Positions 60,158 to 64,000 of a DNA stretch of 64,000 bases are shown here, piece after piece. The position numbers and the translations under genes were made by a program. The stretch spans positions 1 through 64,000 of the forward strand of contig SSEB01000003.1 in assembly GCA_008012115.1 (NCBI GenBank). The letters run 5' to 3'. The notes under the pieces were generated by a model. It worked only from the letters and a program-made list of their open reading frames with translations. It was not told the origin of the DNA and ran no database searches. The DNA comes from Nevskiaceae bacterium. Its GTDB lineage: Bacteria; Pseudomonadota; Gammaproteobacteria; Nevskiales; Nevskiaceae. Position 1 is the first letter of the stretch, and each line of letters starts with the position of its first letter.

Positions 60158-61243
60158 TCACCTCACCCCGTCGAAGGCACGAAACGCCAGACCGCAGGCA
60201 ATCAACAGGGCGCCCTCGTCCTTGGCCAGCATCGGCGGCTTGGCCTTGGCCGCGATACTCATCCGGGCGAACGGCTTGGCCACCACGGTCGGGATTTGCA
60301 GGCGCTGGTTGATGAAGGTTTCGACGTTCGGAATATGCGAGCAGCCGCCAGCGACGATGATCTGGTCGACGCTGCTGTACTGCGAGGCCGCCGAGAAGAA
60401 GAACTGCAGCGAACGATCGACCTGCTGCGCCATGTCCGCCAGAAAGTGCGATAACACCTCCTCGTTGTAGGTTTCCGGCAGGTTGCCCGTACGGTTGGCG
60501 CGCAGCGCTTCTTCGTAGGACATGCCGTAGTGGCGCATGATGTCCTCGGTCAGCTGCTTTCCGCCGAACGCCTGGTCACGGGTGTACACGGTTTTCAGAT
60601 CGTGCAGGATCAGCACCGAGGTGTTGCTGGCACCGATGTCGACGACGGCGATGGTCTTACCCTGTCCGCCCTCCGGCATCTGGTGCCGCAGGAATTCGCA
60701 GGCGTTTTCCAGCGCGTAGGATTCGATATCGACCACGGTCGGCTTGAGTCCGGCGATTTCCACCGCCGCACAACGCTGCTCGACCTGCTCCTTGCGGCAG
60801 GCCGCGAGCAGTACATCGACTGTTTCACCGCCCTTGTCGCTCTTGCCCACGACCTGGAAGTCCAGGTTCACTTCCTCGATCGGATAGGGGATGTACTGGT
60901 CCGCCTCCGCCTTGATCTGCTCCTCCATGTCGTTTTCAGACAGGCTGGCGGGCATCTGGATGATCTTGGAAATGACCGAGGCGCCGGCCACCGCGATGGC
61001 GGCATTCTTGGCGCGGGAGCCGGAGCGGTTCACCGCGCGCGCAATCACCTCGCCGACCGCCTTGGGATCGGTGATCTGCTTGTCGTTGACGGCGTTGGGG
61101 GGCAGCAGTTCGACGGCGTACGCCTCGACCTGGTACTTGTCTCCCTTTTTGGCGAGTTCCAGCAGCTTGACCGCGCTGGAACTGATGTCCAGCCCGACCA
61201 ACGCCTGGGGACCCCCACCCAACAGCGATTGCATGATGGCCAT
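60158..61243 (-). CDS. pilM: Type IV pilus assembly ATPase-like protein PilM
   Basis: 361 residues from ATG 61243 with GAGG upstream; GTG 61255 and ATG 61234 are alternatives. Actin-like fold: LVGLDISSSAVKLLELAKKG, KTIAVVDIGASNTSVLILHD (phosphate-binding loop) and IIVAGGCSHIPNVETFINQR. It is a cytoplasmic protein that binds the PilN tail. First gene of pilMNOPQ, transcribed divergently from ponA. Confidence 0.95.
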   Translation of the reverse strand: MAIMQSLLGGGPQALVGLDISSSAVKLLELAKKGDKYQVEAYAVELLPPNAVNDKQITDPKAVGEVIARAVNRSGSRAKNAAIAVAGASVISKIIQMPASLSENDMEEQIKAEADQYIPYPIEEVNLDFQVVGKSDKGGETVDVLLAACRKEQVEQRCAAVEIAGLKPTVVDIESYALENACEFLRHQMPEGGQGKTIAVVDIGASNTSVLILHDLKTVYTRDQAFGGKQLTEDIMRHYGMSYEEALRANRTGNLPETYNEEVLSHFLADMAQQVDRSLQFFFSAASQYSSVDQIIVAGGCSHIPNVETFINQRLQIPTVVAKPFARMSIAAKAKPPMLAKDEGALLIACGLAFRAFDGVR

Positions 61244-61418
61244 ACCGCCTCGCACCCGCCCTTAATGAAATTGTTCGCGGGCCCCGGTAATGACTCCACC
61301 CGCATTGAGCCTTAATATAAACCAATCTATCTACAATGCAACACGAAGTTTGCACGCCAACTATCTGATACTAGTCCTAAAGCAGTATCGGGTTTTTCCT
61401 ACAACAGACCGTTAAACC
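61244..61418. promoter_or_regulatory. Divergent promoter region pilM / ponA
   Basis: 175 bp between two divergent start codons, clearly richer in A and T than the flanking genes, with CTTAATATAAACC at 61310-61322. Both the pilus operon and ponA must be expressed from here. No operator or consensus promoter can be assigned with confidence. Confidence 0.45.
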
Positions 61419-63845
61419 ATGACCTTTCCCGAACTGCGCCAGCGCTTGCTGCAGCTACTGCCGTGGCTGGCAGCCGCCGGCCTGGCCCTGGCCGTCGCCG
61501 TTTTCCTCGCGGCTCGCGCCTACTTCGAAGCGGACCTGCCGTCGGTGGACAGTCTGCGGGAACTGCAGCTATCGGTGCCGCTGCGCGTCTACACCGAGGA
61601 CGGCAAGCTGATTGGCGAATTCGGCGCCGAACGGCGCGCCGTCCTCAAGTACGCGGAGTTTCCGAAGCGCGTGGTGCAGGCTTTCCTGGCAGCGGAGGAT
61701 GCCGACTTTTTCGGTCACTCCGGCGTCGACTACGCCGGCCTTGCCCGCGCGGCTCTCAAGCTCGCCACCACCGGCGAGAAGGCGCAGGGCGGCAGCACCA
61801 TCACCATGCAGCTGGCGCGCAACGTGTTCCTGTCCAGCCAGAAGACCTTCACCCGCAAGTTTCGCGAGATCCTGCTGGCGCAGAAGATCGAACGCGAGCT
61901 GAGCAAGGAGGAGATCCTCGAGCTGTACCTGAACAAGATCTATCTGGGCGAGCGGGCTTACGGCGTTGGCGCCGCCGCCAAGGTCTACTTTGACAAGGAC
62001 CTCAAGGACCTGACGCTGTCGGAGATCGCCGTCATCGCCAGCCTGCCCAAGGCGCCCTCCGCCAACAACCCGGTGAAGAACCCGGAGCGTGCCACCGAAC
62101 GGCGCAATTACGTGCTGCGCCGGATGCGCGAGCTCGATTTCATCGATCAGCCGGCCTACGACGCCGCCGTCGCCGAACCGATCACCGTCAGGCCGGCGCA
62201 CATGGCGGTCGACGTCGATGCGCACTACGTCGCCGAGATGGTGCGCGCGCAGCTCTACGACAAATACGGCGAAGACCTCTACAGCCGCGGCCTGACCGTG
62301 ACCACCACGATCAAGTCGTCCCGTCAGGAAGCGGCCAATCAGGCGCTGCGCCGCGCCTTGCAGGACTACGACGAGCGCCACGGCTGGCGCGGCGCGGAAG
62401 CCAAGCTGCCGGCCGGTCTCCTGGCGCAGCTGGAAGGCGGCAATCCGCAGGTGATCGCTGCACTGGACGCACGCCCCCTGATCGCAGGCCTGGTGCCGGC
62501 GGTGGTCACGGACTTCTCGCCCGAGGCGATCCGGCTGCTGACCCGCACCGGCGGCGTCACCCTGGCCCGCGAGGACTTCAAGTGGGCCAACCTGTCCGAG
62601 AAGCGTCCGCTGACGCCAGGCGATATCGTCCGCATCAAGCGCAGCGGCGACCGCTGGAAGCTGTCGCAGGTGCCGCAGGTGCAGAGCGCCTTCGTGGCGC
62701 TCGATCCCAAGGATGGCGCGATCCAGGCACTGATCGGCGGCTACGACTTTTTCGAAGGCAAGTTCAACCGCGCGATCCAGGCGCGGCGCCAGGTCGGCAG
62801 CGGCTTCAAGCCCTTCCTGTATTCCTCGGCGCTGGCCGACGGCTACACGCCGGCCTCCGTGTTCCTGGATGCGCCGGTGGTGTTCGACGACCCCAAGCTC
62901 GAATCCACCTGGCGGCCGGAAAACTACGGCGGCGACTTTCACGGCCCGATGCGCATGCGCGAAGCGCTGGTGCAGTCGCGCAACCTGGTGTCGATCCGCA
63001 TCCTCATGGCCATCGGCATCGGCTACGCCCGCGACTTCATCCCGCGCTTCGGCCTGCCGGCCGACCGCATTCCGCGTGACCTGACGATGGCCCTGGGCAG
63101 CGCCGTCTACACGCCGCTGGAACTGGCCCGGGCCTATTGCACCATCGCCAACGGCGGCTTCCTGGTCGACCCCTACTTCATCCGCGAGATTCGCGACGCC
63201 AACGGGCAGACCCTGTTCAAGGCCGCGCCCAAGCTGGCCTGCCCGGACTGTGCCGCTCCCGCGCCGACAGCGGCCGGCGACGGCAAGGCAGCGCCGGCCA
63301 GCACCGTCGCGGTGGCGGCCGACGCACCTGACGCCGCTTCATCGATCCCCACCGACCAGCAGGCTCCGCGCGTGGTCGATCCGCAGATCATCTGGCTGAT
63401 CACCGACATGATGCGCGACGTCACCGTGCGCGGCACCGCCGCCGCCGTGCACGCCGCGCTCGGCCGCGACGACCTCGCCGGCAAGACCGGCACCACCAAC
63501 GACGAGACCGACGCCTGGTTCAACGGCTTCCAGAAAGACCTGGTGGCGGTCACCTGGGTCGGCTTCGACCAGCCCACGCCGCTGGGCCGCGGCGAAGTCG
63601 GCGGCCGCGCCGCGCTGCCGATCTGGATCGACTTCATGCGCAGTGCCCTGCGCGGCGTGCCGCAGGCCACGCTGCCGCGCCCGCCGGGCCTGGTGACGGT
63701 TCGCATCAATCCTGCCAACGGCAGGCTGGCCGCGGACAGCGATGCCAACGCCATCAACGAGACCGTGCAAGCCGACCACGTGCCGGAAGCCGACGCCGCC
63801 ACCGAAAATGGCAAACCGAAAACCGGCGTGGATGACATTTTCTAG
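61419..63845 (+). CDS. ponA: Penicillin-binding protein 1A
   Basis: 808 residues. A bifunctional peptidoglycan synthase anchored by one N-terminal transmembrane segment. The transglycosylase domain has QAFLAAEDADFFGHSGVDYA (catalytic Glu 93), GGSTITMQLARNVFL and RKFREILLAQKIERELSKEE. The transpeptidase domain has GSGFKPFLYSSALADGYTPA (SxxK Ser near 461), QSRNLVSIRIL and LAGKTGTTNDETDAWFNGFQ (KTG, Lys near 689). A Pro/Ala-rich insert lies near residues 608-648. Element J follows 12 bp after the stop. Confidence 0.96.
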   Translation: MTFPELRQRLLQLLPWLAAAGLALAVAVFLAARAYFEADLPSVDSLRELQLSVPLRVYTEDGKLIGEFGAERRAVLKYAEFPKRVVQAFLAAEDADFFGHSGVDYAGLARAALKLATTGEKAQGGSTITMQLARNVFLSSQKTFTRKFREILLAQKIERELSKEEILELYLNKIYLGERAYGVGAAAKVYFDKDLKDLTLSEIAVIASLPKAPSANNPVKNPERATERRNYVLRRMRELDFIDQPAYDAAVAEPITVRPAHMAVDVDAHYVAEMVRAQLYDKYGEDLYSRGLTVTTTIKSSRQEAANQALRRALQDYDERHGWRGAEAKLPAGLLAQLEGGNPQVIAALDARPLIAGLVPAVVTDFSPEAIRLLTRTGGVTLAREDFKWANLSEKRPLTPGDIVRIKRSGDRWKLSQVPQVQSAFVALDPKDGAIQALIGGYDFFEGKFNRAIQARRQVGSGFKPFLYSSALADGYTPASVFLDAPVVFDDPKLESTWRPENYGGDFHGPMRMREALVQSRNLVSIRILMAIGIGYARDFIPRFGLPADRIPRDLTMALGSAVYTPLELARAYCTIANGGFLVDPYFIREIRDANGQTLFKAAPKLACPDCAAPAPTAAGDGKAAPASTVAVAADAPDAASSIPTDQQAPRVVDPQIIWLITDMMRDVTVRGTAAAVHAALGRDDLAGKTGTTNDETDAWFNGFQKDLVAVTWVGFDQPTPLGRGEVGGRAALPIWIDFMRSALRGVPQATLPRPPGLVTVRINPANGRLAADSDANAINETVQADHVPEADAATENGKPKTGVDDIF

Positions 63846-63857
63846 CGCGGGACCGGC

Positions 63858-63967
63858 CACCCGCTCTCGCAGTTTTCCGTAGGAAGTTTGTTATTATTTA
63901 TATATTGATTTTATATTTGATATATATTTAATAACATTCTGGATGCACCGACCCAGGAGAGCGGGTG
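63858..63967. repeat. 110-bp intergenic element, copy J
   Basis: CACCCGCT 63858-63865, spacer 24, core 63890-63935 (GTTAT...ATAAC), spacer 24, AGCGGGTG 63960-63967. The outer stem extends as CTC...GAG. It starts 12 bp after the ponA stop. The last 33 bases of the window show nothing else. Confidence 0.92.
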
Positions 63968-64000
63968 ATGCCGGATCGCGCATTTCGCAGGGCCGTGAGC

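Overview
The window comes from a high-GC gammaproteobacterium. The gene order ponA / pilMNOPQ-aroK-aroB ... gltBD ... hemE is the arrangement familiar from Pseudomonas and Xanthomonas-like bacteria. tamAB, lptM-lysA, a YihG-type acyltransferase, hrpA, yceH and ttcA fit the same group. A Nevskiales/Solimonadaceae-like or Xanthomonadales-like host is my best inference; nothing in the window proves it, and no rRNA or tRNA gene was recognised.

Layout. 1-6.4 kb is an accessory island with visibly lower GC. It opens with the edge of an IS3-type element and holds the debris of an Rhs polymorphic-toxin locus: Rhs core fragments, displaced C-terminal toxin tips and a run of small immunity-like genes, punctuated by a 72-bp hairpin repeat. 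6.4-18 kb is core genome: methyltransferase, TPR lipoprotein, EamA protein, ttcA, DsbA-like isomerase, TraB/GumN protein, tamAB, yccA-type gene. 18-26 kb holds carboxylesterase, lptM-lysA-GDSL-polA, a candidate small RNA just after polA, a DUF488 gene, mdh and a His-rich exported protein. 26.4-30.7 kb is a cfa operon (FAD oxidoreductase, DUF1365, cfa, two small membrane genes). 30.8-38.2 kb holds a GYF/ClpP-like membrane protein, an unknown gene, WbuC-like cupin, a DUF5131 gene, yihG-like acyltransferase, hemE and pyrF. 38.4-46 kb holds hrpA, a PAS-GGDEF-EAL gene broken by one in-frame stop, yceH and a membrane protein. 46-64 kb holds gltD-gltB, a REP-associated (RAYT) transposase joined to dgt, aroB-aroK, pilQPONM and the divergent ponA.

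The most striking signal is not a gene. Ten copies of one intergenic element occur across the window (starts 4038, 8687, 17815, 25416, 26310, 30711, 38321, 45378, 54317, 63858). Each is CACCCGCT, 24 variable bases, a 46-bp very AT-rich core that begins GTT (usually GTTAT) and ends AAC (usually ATAAC), 24 variable bases, then AGCGGGTG. Nine copies are exactly 110 bp and one is 111 bp, although the spacers differ freely in sequence. Fixed geometry with free sequence points to a protein-bound or structural element. Most copies sit within about 40 bp of a gene end. I do not recognise this family from anything described.

Other items worth attention: a roughly 200-nt RNA candidate after polA whose hairpins carry C-rich loops; the Rhs cassette array with its hairpin punctuation; the single nonsense codon in the c-di-GMP gene; and the RAYT transposase starting one base after dgt.
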